Shown here: positions 23,206 through 33,666 of the stretch, piece after piece
Numbering within the stretch: the stretch's first letter is position 1
Layout of the letters: each line of letters starts with the position of its first letter
Source of the DNA: Paulinella micropora
Lineage: Eukaryota; Cercozoa; Imbricatea; Euglyphida; Paulinellidae
Direction of reading: 5' to 3'
Assembly: GCA_019918135.1 (NCBI GenBank)
Contig: WBZZ01001682.1
Location: forward strand, 32,501 to 96,500
DNA length: 64,000 nt
Made by a program: the position numbers and the translations under genes
Notes under the pieces: generated by a model
Told to the model about the DNA's origin: nothing
What the model saw: the letters and a program-made list of their open reading frames with translations, nothing else
Database searches by the model: none

Positions 23206-23991
23206 CTAGGAGCTAGCTAAAAAAGCCAAGAAAGCATTAGTATTTTGCTGCGACTGATTTGCAAGAAGAGCAGCAAAAGCATTGAAAGAGTTCCCCTGGA
23301 CTTGACTGCCACCCTTACTGTTAGACATTTTGCCAGCGACCGATGAAAACATCTTCATCATTGGAGCCATTTCGTCGTCCGATCCATCACTGCTCGATTC
23401 ACGCTTGTTCTGCGGCTCCTGGTTTGGTCGTTCAACTTGTTGGGAGGGAGCAGAGCGTTGTACAGGCGGACAGGTTGACCTGCCACACTCACACCCACTG
23501 CTGTGCGGGTCGCAGTGCGGGCATTTGCACCCAAGACCGCAGCCACGGCATTCTCGACATTTTAGAGCCCCGCCACACTTGACGGGGTCGTGCACGTGTT
23601 CCTCGTCGATGCGCGCATTATGCTTGGGCTTCGGCTTCGGCTTCGGCTTCGGCTTCGGCGGCTCGGTCGGTAACAGTGCGCCGGGGGCTTCTTCATCTCC
23701 AGTTGGCTCTTCATCTCCAGTTGGCTTTCCCGGCGGTGCTGGTGACGAGTTGCTGGGAGGAAGATGTTTCACCTCTTGTTTGTCTGCAGCTGCCTTGCCT
23801 GGAGTTTGTTCTTTATCTCCAGGTCGCTTTGCCGGCGGTTCTACCATTCCATGCTTCCGGCGATAGCACTTGCAAGGGCTACACACGCAGGTTGCCCTGT
23901 CGTGATGCCCGTTACCTCCCCGCTTACCGCCTTTGCTGCCTTTGCCGCCTTTGCTATCTTTGCTGCCCGCCGACCGGTTATCCTCCTCCAA
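23206..23991 (-). CDS. Cys-rich exon(s) of nested transposon, leftward module
   Basis: A 260-residue open stretch. It has a Gly/Lys/Ser-rich start, a first Cys cluster CVCSPCKCYRRKHG, and a Pro/Glu/Gly spacer ending in a (KP)n run. A second cluster with about ten Cys (CRECRGCGLGCKCPHC and neighbours) follows, then a Gln/Asn/Ala-rich tail. The Cys clusters suggest multiple zinc sites and DNA or chromatin binding. No ATG opens the frame. An AG acceptor-like site just upstream suggests it is the last exon of the leftward gene. Confidence 0.5.
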   Translation of the reverse strand: MEEDNRSAGSKDSKGGKGSKGGKRGGNGHHDRATCVCSPCKCYRRKHGMVEPPAKRPGDKEQTPGKAAADKQEVKHLPPSNSSPAPPGKPTGDEEPTGDEEAPGALLPTEPPKPKPKPKPKPKHNARIDEEHVHDPVKCGGALKCRECRGCGLGCKCPHCDPHSSGCECGRSTCPPVQRSAPSQQVERPNQEPQNKRESSSDGSDDEMAPMMKMFSSVAGKMSNSKGGSQVQGNSFNAFAALLANQSQQNTNAFLAFLASS

Positions 23992-24204
23992 GTAACCATG
24001 CTGCCCCTAATTGTCAACAACATTTCAAGCCAGCAGATACAACGTTCATAGGACACGTCAATGTACCATTCTGAGCTTCTTGGGAAGGTCTATCCACGCG
24101 ACCTTCCCATCCTGAAAGCAATGATGCATGGAAGAGGGAGGTCATTGAACCGATCATGGGACAAACAATGACCTTGTCGAAGCCGGCAGGCAAAAAACGG
24201 GGAA

Positions 24205-25100
24205 TTATTTGCCTGGATGATTCTTCCAGTAACTTGCCCCGAAACAGAAGTATGGTACCGTGCCAACCGCATGATTAGTTACAGCCTGAGCCACGGGATA
24301 CGGACTGTATTTGGTCATCACGAAGGTGATGTTAGCGTACTCCTTCGGTGCATGGTTGACCAAGCCCCCACCATAGTTGGCACTTTTCTGCTTGCTCAAT
24401 AGCATCTGTCGCTGCTGGGTGGTAAGATAGAAAATCTTGCCCTTGATGAGGATAGAGTTGCTGCCTGGTGTATTCAGGACAGTCTTAAACTTCTCCGGCT
24501 CCTCGCGCTGGTCCACAACCTCCCCCAAAAGACAAAGAGCGGGTTCTTGATCCCATCGAAAAGCTCCCCCTCTTTCGCGGCCGGACCACCCAGTTTGCCT
24601 GAGTTAGCGGGCGCCCACCACACCGTAGGAGTTTCCATGTCTTCGATTTCACTGCCTTTATTTCCGCAGGTGCGATCCAAAATCTCAGGACTATACTTGG
24701 GGAGGGTGGTGGCCCGGGCCTTGCGCCCCGAGCTCAAGGCACAGGAGACAAAGGCAGCTTCGAAAGTATTGGCCCCAGGCGTAAGCTCGGACTTGCTGTC
24801 AGTCTTGGGCTTCAGAGAAGCCCTGGACTTCTTTGAGCACCTAAGATTACACAACTTCTGGAGCGAAACGGACACTGTCAGCAGCGATTAGTACCTGCCG
24901 GGCTTGCGCATACCATTTCTTTTCTGCTTGCCTCTTTTGGAGGCGCCTGGCGGTGATGTGCCTGGCGGTGATGCACCGCTGATGGCCGAGCTGAAGTCTA
25001 ATTCCGAATCGGCAAGATTAGATGAATCCTCAAGGTACAAGCCTTCATCGTCCGAGTCTGTAGTTTGCCCCTCCGGCCTGCAGCACAGTGTAAAATACAA
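24205..25100 (-). CDS. Leftward module of nested transposon, middle exons
   Basis: Two exon-like blocks on the minus strand. The upstream one (25,100-24,900) is acidic, then has Pro/Gly repeats (SPPGTSPPGASKRGKQKR). A GT...CTCCAG gap of about 40 bp follows. The downstream block begins KLCNLRCSKKSRASLK and carries a globular region with TVWWAPANSGKLGG and YFCFGASYWKNHPGK at the end. Near 24,520 a G-run seems to shift the frame once. The product is not recognised. Confidence 0.4.
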
Positions 25101-25229
25101 TTATGTGCTAGCATTTCGAAACTAAATAAGAACCTAAGAGGGTCCGGCGGGAGCTTAAGGTTCAGATCGTCGTCCCTGAGACAAACTCAATCTAGTTAGC
25201 AAAAACAAAAAAAAAATGTAAGCGTAGTA

Positions 25230-26555
25230 CTACCCCAGGACTATTTCCATATCATCAGCCCTGCCTCTGACTGAGGCTTTGGGTTCAGCTGCGCGATCGT
25301 ACGTACTAATGTACGGAATCGGCTCCTCTTTTTCCCAGAAAGGAAAGAAATCCTGCCTAGGGCGATGTGCCAACACCAAAGGGCCCAGAACCTGGCTTTT
25401 GAAGCACTTGGTAAGGGCACCATCAAACTCACCAGACTCTTGAAGCCGCTCTGTCGCCACTGGGTCGACATCGTTGTACTTGGCAAACTGAAGCTTGAAG
25501 CGACGCGGGGAATCCGGAACCTTCTTTTCAACTTCCCTCGCTACCAGCAGCGCATACTCCAGAACTTCAAACTTCCATACCAAGCTGTCGTCACGCACCG
25601 CTCGCAAAAAGACGCCGGGCCTAGTGTTTGTTGTCACATGTCAGAATGCTTATATGACAAAGAGAATCATATTATGATTACCCCACCAGGAGCATTCCTT
25701 CTTGTGGGCCGCCAAAAAAGCACAAACGGTCACCGGTCTGGAGTCATAATAATATGACTCATCAATGATGAAATGCACGCTGATCAATATAGCAACCGTG
25801 TGGGTACCTGCAGGTTTTTGTCGAGTTTTTTACAAAACTGGCTGTCCAGCAGAGCAAAATACTCAGGAACATCGTCCGCATCCATCGATGAGACATGCAC
25901 AATCAACACCCTACGCCAAAACAGTCCATATGAAAGACTCAGACAAAATGTTCATACCCGCGCATCCCTTCCTCTGCATCGTCTTGAGACGCATCCTTGG
26001 GAAACCTGTAGCCAAAGCTATCGGTTGGCGGGACCGAAACCGAAACCCATGCGATCTCCGAGCTTGTGCTGTCGAATGTGAGCTTGAGATCCAAGTATAT
26101 TTGCAACAACCCCTGTTTATCCTGGGAAGGGTAACCAATACTTGCGGCGGCGCCATCATTCCCCTGCTTCTGCTTTCCATATTTGTTCTCGGGCTTGTCA
26201 GCGTGAGCATTTCCCTTGTCTTTGCGCCCCGTGCCAGCAAAGCTTGCGGCGTCGCCAGCATTCCCCTTGTCTTTGCCCCCCGTCCCAGCGGCAGCGCCAG
26301 CATTTCCCTGGTCTTTTCCCCCCGTCCCAGCAGCCTTTGCGGCGTCGCCAGCATTCCCCTTGTCTTTGCCCCCCGTCCCAGCGGCAGCGCCAGCATTGCC
26401 CTTGTCGTTGCCCCCCGTCCCAGCAAAGCTTGCGGCGTCGCCAGCATTCCCCTTGTCTTTGCCCCCCGTCCCAGCGGCAGCGCCAGCATTGCCCTGGTCT
26501 TTGCCCCCCGTCCCAGCAGCCTTTGCGGCGGCGCCAGCATCCTCCTCCTGATCAT
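25230..26555 (-). CDS. Leftward module of nested transposon, Gly/Ala repeat and globular exons
   Basis: Read on the minus strand, 26,550-26,190 encodes about eight copies of a 14-residue repeat of type GNAGAAAGTGGKDK. A globular stretch (LLQIYLDLKLTFDSTSSEIAW, then VSVSVPPTDSFGYRFP) follows to about 25,945. Two further exon-like blocks are at about 25,900-25,810 (DADDVPEYFALLDSQFCKKL) and 25,620-25,235 (WKFEVLEYALLVAREVEKK), separated by GT-AG-like gaps. The repeat should be disordered. The rest resembles nothing I know. The dense 42-bp DNA repeat in this exon is prone to length change. Confidence 0.45.
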
Positions 26556-26570
26556 CTAACAGTGTAAATA

Positions 26571-26997
26571 TTTACCTTAGGCGAGTGTCACAAACATACA
26601 CCACCAACCCCCCCCCCCGCCCCCCCCCCCCCCCGCATATGCGCACCCCTGTCGGAACAAGTCATGGTTTGTGGGAACGAGGAGGATGTGGGAGCTCATA
26701 TTTGCAGGGTAGCTAGCCCCAGGCTCGATGTTGATGCTGATATAATTGTTGTGAAATTCACACAAATATTTGTCTTAGGCGAGTGTCACAAACATGCACC
26801 ACACCCCCCCCCTCCCCCCGCATATGCGCACCCCTGTCGGAACAAGTCATGGTTTGTGGGAACGAGGAGGATTGGGAGCTCATATTTGCAGGGTAGCTAG
26901 CCCCAGGCTCAATGTTGATGCTGATATAAGTGTTTTGGAAAGGACGCAAATATTTACCTTAGGCGAGTGTCACAAACATGCACCCCCCCCCCCCCTA
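26571..26997 (+). repeat. About 180-bp tandem repeats, left set
   Basis: Two and a half copies of a unit with TTAGGCGAGTGTCACAAACA, a poly-C run, GCATATGCGCACCCCTGTCG, GGAACGAGGAGGA and GCTAGCCCCAGGCTC. The same unit lies in inverted orientation at 30,190-30,805. It probably falls in an intron of the leftward module. Confidence 0.8.
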
Positions 26998-27180
26998 GGC
27001 GGGTCTGTGGTTTATAATTAGTAAGAGTTGAAAGCTACCTTCGCCGTTTAAACCATGCACGCCTGCGCTACTTGTAATGGCATCCCTTGCGGCCTCCGAC
27101 ACTTTTGCTAGCTGAGCTAGCTGTTGAAAAACTGTTTCGTTATCACCTGTTCGCGTGGGTTGTGGAAACCGTACGTTGTC

Positions 27181-28030
27181 CCATTCGCTAAATCACACAC
27201 ACACTGACAAAAACCCAGCACGGCGCAAACGTCTTACCCGTTTGATTCCTCACCGCCCTTTGGATTGGGCGGTTCTTTCAAAGTAGCGCTATGCAAGTTT
27301 GAACAACGCAAAACACACAATGAGTAGCATTCAATGCACTTAGATGAGGGCAAACTCACCGCTTCTGAGATGCAGACTTTTCTTTGTCTTTCCCTTTGCG
27401 TTTAGGTAACTTAGCAGTCGCATCAGCAGCCTCAAACAATGATTCACAGAAGAAATAATTAAAAATAGTAGAGTAAGCGTTAACGATTGAGTTGGTCGAA
27501 CCTTAGAGGGAAAGAGTCCATCGCCAGTGGATGTCCGTTCACTAAATCACACATACTGACAAAGCTCAGCACGGCGCAAACGTCTTACCCGTTCGATTCC
27601 TCACCGCCCTTTGGATTGGGCGGTTCTTTCAAAGTAGTGCTATGCAAGGTTTAACAACGCCAAACATACAATGAGTAGCATTCAACGCACTTAGATGAGG
27701 GCAAACTCACCGCTTCTGAGATGCAGACTTTTCTTTGTCTTTCCCTTTGCGTTTAGGTAACTTAGCAGTCGCATCAGCAGCCTCAAACAATGATTCACAG
27801 AAGAAATAATTAAAAATAGTAGAGTAAGCATTAACGATTGAGTTGGTCAAACCTTAGAGGGAGGGAGTCCATCGCCAGTGGATGTCCGTTCACTGAATTT
27901 AAATCACACATACTGACAAATCTCAGCACGGCGCAAACGTCTTACCCGTTCGATTCCTCACGTCCACTTCAGGTTTTGCAAGTTTGAACAACACAAACAC
28001 ACAATGAGTAGCATTCACTACACTCAGCTA
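27181..28030 (-). repeat. Tandem duplication of an exon-bearing unit of about 355 bp
   Basis: Units start near 27,181 and 27,535, with a partial third from about 27,890. On the minus strand each full unit carries a Lys-rich exon (KLPKRKGKDKEKSASQKR), a GTGAGT donor, an intron of about 80 bp with a TTTGAAAG acceptor, and a second short exon closed by a GTAAGA donor. So an exon pair has been duplicated, which would add basic modules to the protein. Confidence 0.6.
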
Positions 28031-28053
28031 ATGTCATGAATAATGCAAACGCA

Positions 28054-28194
28054 CCGCTTCGAAGATGGTTTGCCTTCGTTTGCATGCTTAGAATCAGACG
28101 ACCCTTGCTTATTTGTACGCTTGGATGGCTGTTCAGATGCAGAGGGGTTGAAATGAGATGTTTTTTTGCCTTTTTCTGCTACTCTTCCTGCCAT
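28054..28194 (-). CDS. Leftward module of nested transposon, first exon
   Basis: ATG at 28,194 on the minus strand opens a Lys/Ser/Asn-rich segment (MAGRVAEKGKKTSHFNPSAS) that runs to a GTGCGTTTG donor near 28,053. A second frame here starting further upstream is also open, so the start is uncertain. With the Lys-rich duplicated exons downstream it gives a highly basic, probably disordered N-terminus. Confidence 0.35.
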
Positions 28195-28769
28195 CTGATT
28201 CAGATGTGTCTACGCGGGTTGGGTCGAAGAACCCATTCTCCTCACGCGAGTACACCACCTTTTTTGCTTTGTCACCCTTTTCCCTTGTAAACATGGACAA
28301 TGTTATCAGACAAATGGCTCCACGTGTAACTGTTGTGAGGAAGGTTGCAATAACTCGCACTTGCTGTTGTGGGACATGGACCAGCCACGACATCGTTTAC
28401 ATCTAAGAAAAAGAAAGCACTGTTCCATGTCACAGTACACACCGATTGCCTAACAGACCTCCATGTCGGAGCAACGTTTGCTGGCTGTAACAAATAAAAA
28501 GGGACAGAAAAAAAAATGGAGTCGACAGATCGCAAGGAAATGCATCTACCTTTGCCTCCGCAGCGAGCAAGTTGCCCGTGCGTGGCTCACCCGACCAAAA
28601 CAATCAAAACGCAGCCAAGATGGCTTGAGAGGACGTTCGTTAGGAATGAAATGATACCCCCAAAATCTGCCAACCGTCGGGGGAAATAGGCATTTCTCCA
28701 TCCTTTTTTGAAGTCAAAAGATCAAGCTTTGCATCGTTCAAGTTTGCCCGTAGGGCATCAACCATACGC
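28195..28769. promoter_or_regulatory. Central divergent promoter region of nested transposon
   Basis: About 575 bp between the divergent modules. It is AT-rich, with an A-run near 28,505-28,515 and no open frame that I trust. By position it should drive both genes. Confidence 0.35.
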
Positions 28770-30130
28770 ATGTCAGGGAAGAAAACTGTAGTTGAAAGCA
28801 TTCAGCAGTTGCGAGTGGACAAGTCTGAAGGTGAAGCAAAAGGCTTTCTGCAAGTCAACGGCAGCAAAGAGTGGGTCCCGTTTGCCAATGTTGAGATTCC
28901 GCCTGCAACGAGGGACCTCCAGATTTGCGCAACGATACCGACGGTTCTGTGGTTTCCGATCCCTTTCCTGCATTAAGTCCGCAAACTTTCAACTCAAGCC
29001 ACGACCACCGGTCTGGGAAGCAAGAGGCGAACGGAAACAACGCTCACGATGATTTTTTTTGCATCAAAACGCAAATCTGTCCTCGAGACTGAACCTGACA
29101 GCAGTGAGACAGAGCCTAACAGAAAACGAAAGCGAGATTCGCGCGGAACGCGCGTGGATTTGACTTCTGTCGACCCCAAACACCGCAAAAGGCTGGAGAA
29201 AAGTAGGAAATATCAGGCCAATAAACGAACATCCAAGCAGGTATCTCAAAAATATACTGATGACAGGGCATTGCAGGACATGCTTCTTTCCAGTGCGGGG
29301 GAGAGGATGTATCCTGAGACTAGCGCCCTGCTACGCAAGAATAAGGCACAGGCTGCGGCCGCTAGTGCAATAAAGGAGGTGCTGCAAGAGATGCCGGCTC
29401 GGGCCGCTCACAAACAAGCAATCGCAGGCAAACTGAGAGGAAGGATGACCACCCAGGAGTGGAACGACTATTTCACATGCATTAGCAGGGCTTACGCTAA
29501 CAAAGCTGCAAAGGTCGAGAAGCAGTTGGCAGAGAGGAAAGCTAAGGGTGACGTTGTGCCTATCGATATTTTCGCACAGAAGCGAACCAGGGATGAACAG
29601 CGCGAGGGCATCTCCCAGTTGGAAAAGCTCACCACCAAGAAGGTGATTCTAGAGATGATGGGCGCCAAGTCAGGTCGCACAACGCTATACTGGTACGGGA
29701 CTCTCGACAGCTTCCATGACAATTACCGCGACAAAGCTTTCCTGAGCAAATGGTGATTGCATCGGGCAGTGTTGAGAAACTTGTCGTAGATTTGCGAGGC
29801 ACGCAGTGGGTCACTGATAATTCGGTTGCATACATCTGCGGAGGAAAATGCTCCGCAGGCTGCCGGCATTTCTATAAGCCACGAACTCGCAAAACTCTCA
29901 CAAAGCTCTTGGCTGATGAGAAAGTCTCTTTCCGTTGCATCACTAAGACCGTGCCCTGCAAATGGCATGATAACTACGATAAGTGGAAGCTCGAGCGCGA
30001 CAGGGAGCTTGACAAGCTTGCCAAAAACCCCAAGAAGCGTGATCTTATTAACAAGAAGCCTCAAACGCTCAACGAGAATATTAGAAAGTGCGAGCGTCAT
30101 TTTCGACAGTACGAAACCCAGCGCAGGTGA
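28770..30130 (+). CDS. Rightward module of nested transposon, N-terminal exons
   Basis: An ATG at 28,770 begins a short globular stretch (MSGKKTVVESIQQLRVDKSE). Then 29,049-29,756 encodes 235 residues with a basic start (NRKRKRDSRGTRVDL, HRKRLEKSRKYQANKR) and helices. The part at 29,750-30,130 has YICGGKCSAGCRHFY, TKTVPCKWHDNYDKWK and a basic helical end, stopping at a CAG/GTGATT donor-like site. The Cys/His spacing suggests a zinc-binding DNA recognition domain ahead of a transposase. Two small frame changes, near 28,940 and 29,755, look like decay or unseen introns. Confidence 0.5.
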
Positions 30131-30189
30131 TTCATTTTTCGTCGTGAGTTTCATTGGAATGGTTGATGTTGCTTCGCTGCTTGCATTGT

Positions 30190-30805
30190 TACTTGGGGGG
30201 GGGGGGGTGGTGCATGTTTGTGACACTCGCCTAAGGTAAATATTTGCGTGCTTTCCAAAACACTTGTATCAGCATCAACATCGAGACTGTGGCTAGCTAC
30301 CCTGCAAATATGAGCTCCCAAATCCTCCTCGTTCCCACAAACCATGACTTGTTCCGACAGGGGTGCGCATATGCGGGGGGGGGGGGTGGTGCATGTTTGT
30401 GACACTCGCCTAAGATAAATATTTGTGCGAATTCCAAAACACTTATATCAGCATCAACATTGAGCCTGGGGCTAGCTACCCTGCAAATATGAGCTCCCAC
30501 ATCCTCCTCGTTCCCACAAACCATGACTTGTTCCGACAGGGGTGCGCATATGCGGGGGGAGGGGGGTGGTGCATGTTTGTGACACTCGCCTAAGACAAAT
30601 ATTTGTGTGAATTTCACAACAATTATATCAGCATCAACATCGAGCCTGGGGCTAGCTACCCTGCAAATATGAGCTCTCAAATCCTCCTCGTTCCCACAAA
30701 CCATGACTTATTCCGACAGGGTGCGCATATGCGGGGGGGGGTGGGTGGGGGTGGTGTATGTTTGTGACACTCGCCTAAGGTAAATATTTGCGTGCTTTCC
30801 AAAAA
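30190..30805 (-). repeat. About 180-bp tandem repeats, right set
   Basis: Three and a half copies of the unit seen at 26,571-26,997, here inverted. They lie between a donor-like site near 30,128 and an acceptor-like site near 30,904, so they would sit in an intron of the rightward module. The G-runs in each copy vary in length. Confidence 0.8.
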
Positions 30806-30904
30806 ACTTATATCAGCATTGCTTGTTTCTCCTTTCCAAGAGGTTTTGGTTATGCTTTTTTGTAGGTATCATCTTTTTTCTTTGTGTGTGCCTTGAATGT
30901 GATA

Positions 30905-31845
30905 GTTACGTTCAGTCGCGAATTGAAGCTCTGCAACCCGGGTCGGGCCAGTGGGCGATATATCAGGATTACATATCATGGTACTCGGAAAATGGCACGA
31001 AAGTAAACGACCTTCTGTTCACCCTTGTCACTCGTGACGCGCACGGCCAGCTCAAGTACGAATATATTCATAACTTAATGACTACTGAGCACACCGCAGA
31101 CACCACCCGATATTGCTGGGCTTATCATTTTCGGAGTACCCAGGATGGGGGCAGCGGCGAGCTTTCGTCTTTGCCGGGGCCAGGCGTGCGGACTGGCGAT
31201 GGCGGTGGTGATTTTACGAGCAAAGAGTTTATTTACTCGGAATCATGCAACCACGCGCTTTATGGTGTGGACGTGGAGGCGCACGTTCTATGTGCGAACC
31301 ACGCCTGGAATCCCTGCGACGGAGCAAAGCGCAATCTGTCGAAGGTCTTTTCAAAAGACCAGATTGAGCAAGGGATAGGCTTTTCGCTTGTCGAGGATTG
31401 CTTAGAATCTGCGTCTAATGCTGGCTTTGCAAACGTTCGCCTCTACGGGCACGAGAGGGACGTCATCCAAGAGTGGGTCACCCAGAATCCACTGTCTCCC
31501 CGATTACTAACTAGCTGGCAGTTTCGGGAGCTTCGTTCTTTCAAATATTCCCTGCAAACAGCTGCAGGCAAGCAGTTTAGTGTTCCGGGCGTAGCGCACG
31601 GCGCTTTATGCAGCGGCGGCCAAGATGCGGATCGTGTGGTACTTGACTTGAGGAGCGATAAGGAGGCGGGCCTCCGGTGTGAGTTTTGCACTCAGAGTAC
31701 GATGGCGCCTAAGGCCGCGCATAAGCAAGGGGAGAAATGCCCAGTTCGGAGAGGCGGGGCGACTGGCATCAGCTCCGGCTTCGTCCTGGAACAGTCCGAG
31801 GCTACTGCCAACATGGGGCGCGAGGAGAAGATTCGCTACTTCTAG
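30905..31845 (+). CDS. Transposase-like region of nested transposon
   Basis: About 310 residues after a likely acceptor at 30,904. There is an early aromatic helix (QWAIYQDYISWYSENG), then FIYSESCNHALYGVD, and then HVLCANHAWNPCDGAKRN. This His-x-x-x-x-x-Cys-Asp-Gly-x-x-Arg signature after a Ser/Asn strand recalls a family of multicopy invertebrate and protist proteins with HGKGxCDGxGGxxKR motifs, which I take to be transposases with an RNase H-like core. That link is from memory and should be treated as tentative. The C-terminal end overlaps the start of the SAP-bearing part in another frame. Confidence 0.45.
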
Positions 31846-32470
31846 GCTGGCCAGGCAGAAGAGCCAAAACAAAAAGCAAGGCAAGACGGGCCAGGGGGGG
31901 CATTTTTCACGCATGACAAAGGCTCAATGTATTGCTTTGCTGCAGAAGCTAGGTTTGCCCACGGAGGGCAAGGTGGCGGAACTGCGGGAGCGTCTGAACA
32001 GCGACGTCTCGCAAGGTTCCGACAAGCCCAAGGCTAAGGCGAAGCGCTCTAAGTCTGGCAAGCGGGGCAAGAGGAAGAGTGGGAAAGCTGAGGCTGCAAG
32101 CCCGCCAGCTGCTAAGAAACGCAAAAGCTCGTCGAAAGGTATACGTCTGGTGTGGCAGGGCTTACCGTTTGCTTACTTTTTGAAATTGTTCTTGCAATTA
32201 ATTTTTTTTTGTTTGGACAGTGCCAGGGACAGTGAGGAAGACCAGAGGCAAACGCGTTTACTATTCAGGGCAAACGAAGACGGAGAAGGTGATAGCGAGG
32301 ACGGGGAAGCTGTGGAGCCCTGGAGATGCAACACGTGCGGGTTTGAGAACCGAAAGCATTCGTATTTTGTTGAAGGATGTGAGTTGTGCGAGCGTGCTGC
32401 ATCTAGTGACAGCGACGAAGCAGACGAAGAGAGCGATGATGAAGACTTGTACCAGGATGATTCCGTTTAA
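31846..32470 (+). CDS. SAP motif and RanBP2-type zinc finger exons of nested transposon
   Basis: MTKAQCIALLQKLGLPTEGK followed by VAELRERLNSD (31,913-32,005) is a clear SAP DNA-binding motif. A Lys/Ser-rich basic linker follows. A GTATACG...GGACAG gap of about 80 bp (32,140-32,219) looks like an intron. The last exon ends with WRCNTCGFENRKHSYFVEGC and then ELCE, which fits the W-x-C-x2-C...N...C-x2-C of RanBP2-type zinc fingers, and an acidic tail closes the protein. Probably the C-terminus of the transposase or a partner protein. SAP and zinc finger parts would target DNA. Confidence 0.6.
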
Positions 32471-32851
32471 ATTCGTCTGCTTATGTCGCTGTTTGTTTGA
32501 CCAGCAAGGTGGCGGTCGAAGCAAGCGTACACGCTCTCCTCCCTTCCCCCCCCCCCCCCCCCGCGCCCCCCCCCCCCAAACCGTGCTAAGTCGTAAGTAA
32601 GTACACGTCAAGACTATTAAATTAGAATAAGTATGTTGAATTTCAGCAGAAAGATTGGTAAAAAACGATCTAGCAAAAAAATTACAACTTAAAAGGTCAT
32701 TCTGGGGTTTAGCTGACATAGCTGAGATTTAGCGTACATACAAGGTGCCGACCTGCTAAGTACAGCAAGGAGTTTTGTAATTAAAAGTCTTTATTAATAT
32801 GTTTTCTTTACATCCAAACGTTTTAAAAGCAATAATTAATGGATTCAATGA
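32471..32851. other. Gene-free 3' region of nested transposon
   Basis: Contains two poly-C runs (32,546-32,577) and AT-rich sequence leading to the right TIR. No open frame is supported. Confidence 0.5.
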
Positions 32852-32922
32852 TATCTGATCAAGTTCGGAAAAAAAATGAAAGGTCGCAAAAAAGTACGAC
32901 CGGCGCCTTAATATTATTTACC
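32852..32922 (-). repeat. Right TIR of nested transposon
   Basis: Inverse of the left end: GGCGCCTTAATATTATTTACC closes the element, with GTACGACC and AAGTTCGG further in. Confidence 0.65.
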
Positions 32923-33629
32923 ATAACGTCAGCCGAAACGCCCGCAAGGTTACACACGTCTTTCGAGGTTTCGCGAGATTACAAGGCAGGTATTTGGGTT
33001 GAGGGGGATTCATCAGAAGCCGCTAGTCAGCCAGGCCTTATTACAGCTGGCGAGAGATATCTGCCACAAGTGGAGGGTGAATGGTACCGAAGATTACCCC
33101 GTCGAAGTTGATATATGTGTTGAAGAAGAGTCGGCTCGGCCCGCTCTCGCTGGACCGGGCGGCCTGCCTGGCCTACCTGCTCGGCGGCTCCAGGGACAGG
33201 CTGACGCGCGGGGCCGAGCCCACCCGCGAAGTGCTCCGAGAGGCGTTGTTCCATCGAGTGGACGGGGCATGGCCGGCGGTGAGGGCGCTGCTCAAGGTCC
33301 GTTATGGTTGGTCTCGCGTCTGTTTTATCAATTACTCTTCACTCCTCCTAGCACTGCTAGAGCTCATGGAACAGCCCGCACTCGCCGCGCACGTGCCGCC
33401 GCTCAAGCAGAGCGAAAGCAAGCACAGACAGACGGCGATTTGGGCAACCATCTGCCAGACACTGGGCTGGTCGTATCTGCCCGTGACAGGCAACCTGCTG
33501 ACCCCGCCCGACGGCAACACCAGGCCGAGAGAGAGCCATCTTCTCTGTTCGAAGCCGCTCCACAAAAAACGGAAGAAGGCGCGTCGCGTGACTGCTGTAC
33601 ATGCTGGATTTAAATCCTCTCAATTCTAA
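32923..33629 (+). pseudogene. Coding segment right of the nested insertion
   Basis: Plus-strand blocks in the GC-rich style of the outer element resume right after the transposon. Helical sequences such as SQALLQLARDICHKWRVNG, LSLDRAACLAYLLGG and QTAIWATICQTLGWSYLPV are seen, with a Lys-rich end (KPLHKKRKKARR). A GT...CTAG gap of about 60 bp looks like an intron. The Ala/Cys-rich helix loosely recalls cyclin-fold transcription factors. Whether it belongs with the zinc-ribbon-like segment at 21,800 is not settled. It closes at a GATTTAAATC palindrome. Confidence 0.35.
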
Positions 33630-33666
33630 TCATTAAAAGAGTCTCTTCTGTCATAACTGTGAGAAA

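Larger units (their letters stand above)
21991..32922. mobile_element. Nested DNA transposon, 10.9 kb
   Basis: The left end GGTAAATAATAATGCGCC reappears inverted at the right end (GGCGCCTTAATATTATTTACC), with further shared blocks GGTCGTAC and GAACTT, making imperfect TIRs of about 70 bp. The inside differs from the host element: lower GC, microsatellites, many introns and two divergent gene modules. A transposase-like region, a SAP motif and a RanBP2-type zinc finger lie in the rightward module. There are no capsid, LTR or reverse transcriptase traits. A target-site duplication is not clear, because the flanks GACGCTAA and ATAACGTC look inverted rather than direct. I cannot assign a superfamily. 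Confidence 0.7.

Noticed and set aside
26216-26551. Pro/Leu/Ala repeat protein on the plus strand
   Set aside because: Antisense of the Gly/Ala/Lys repeat exon. The minus frame continues into globular sequence and splice-type borders, the plus frame does not.
21991-32922. LTR retrotransposon or LINE as the nested insertion
   Set aside because: No reverse transcriptase, no direct long repeats and no poly-A end. The ends are inverted.
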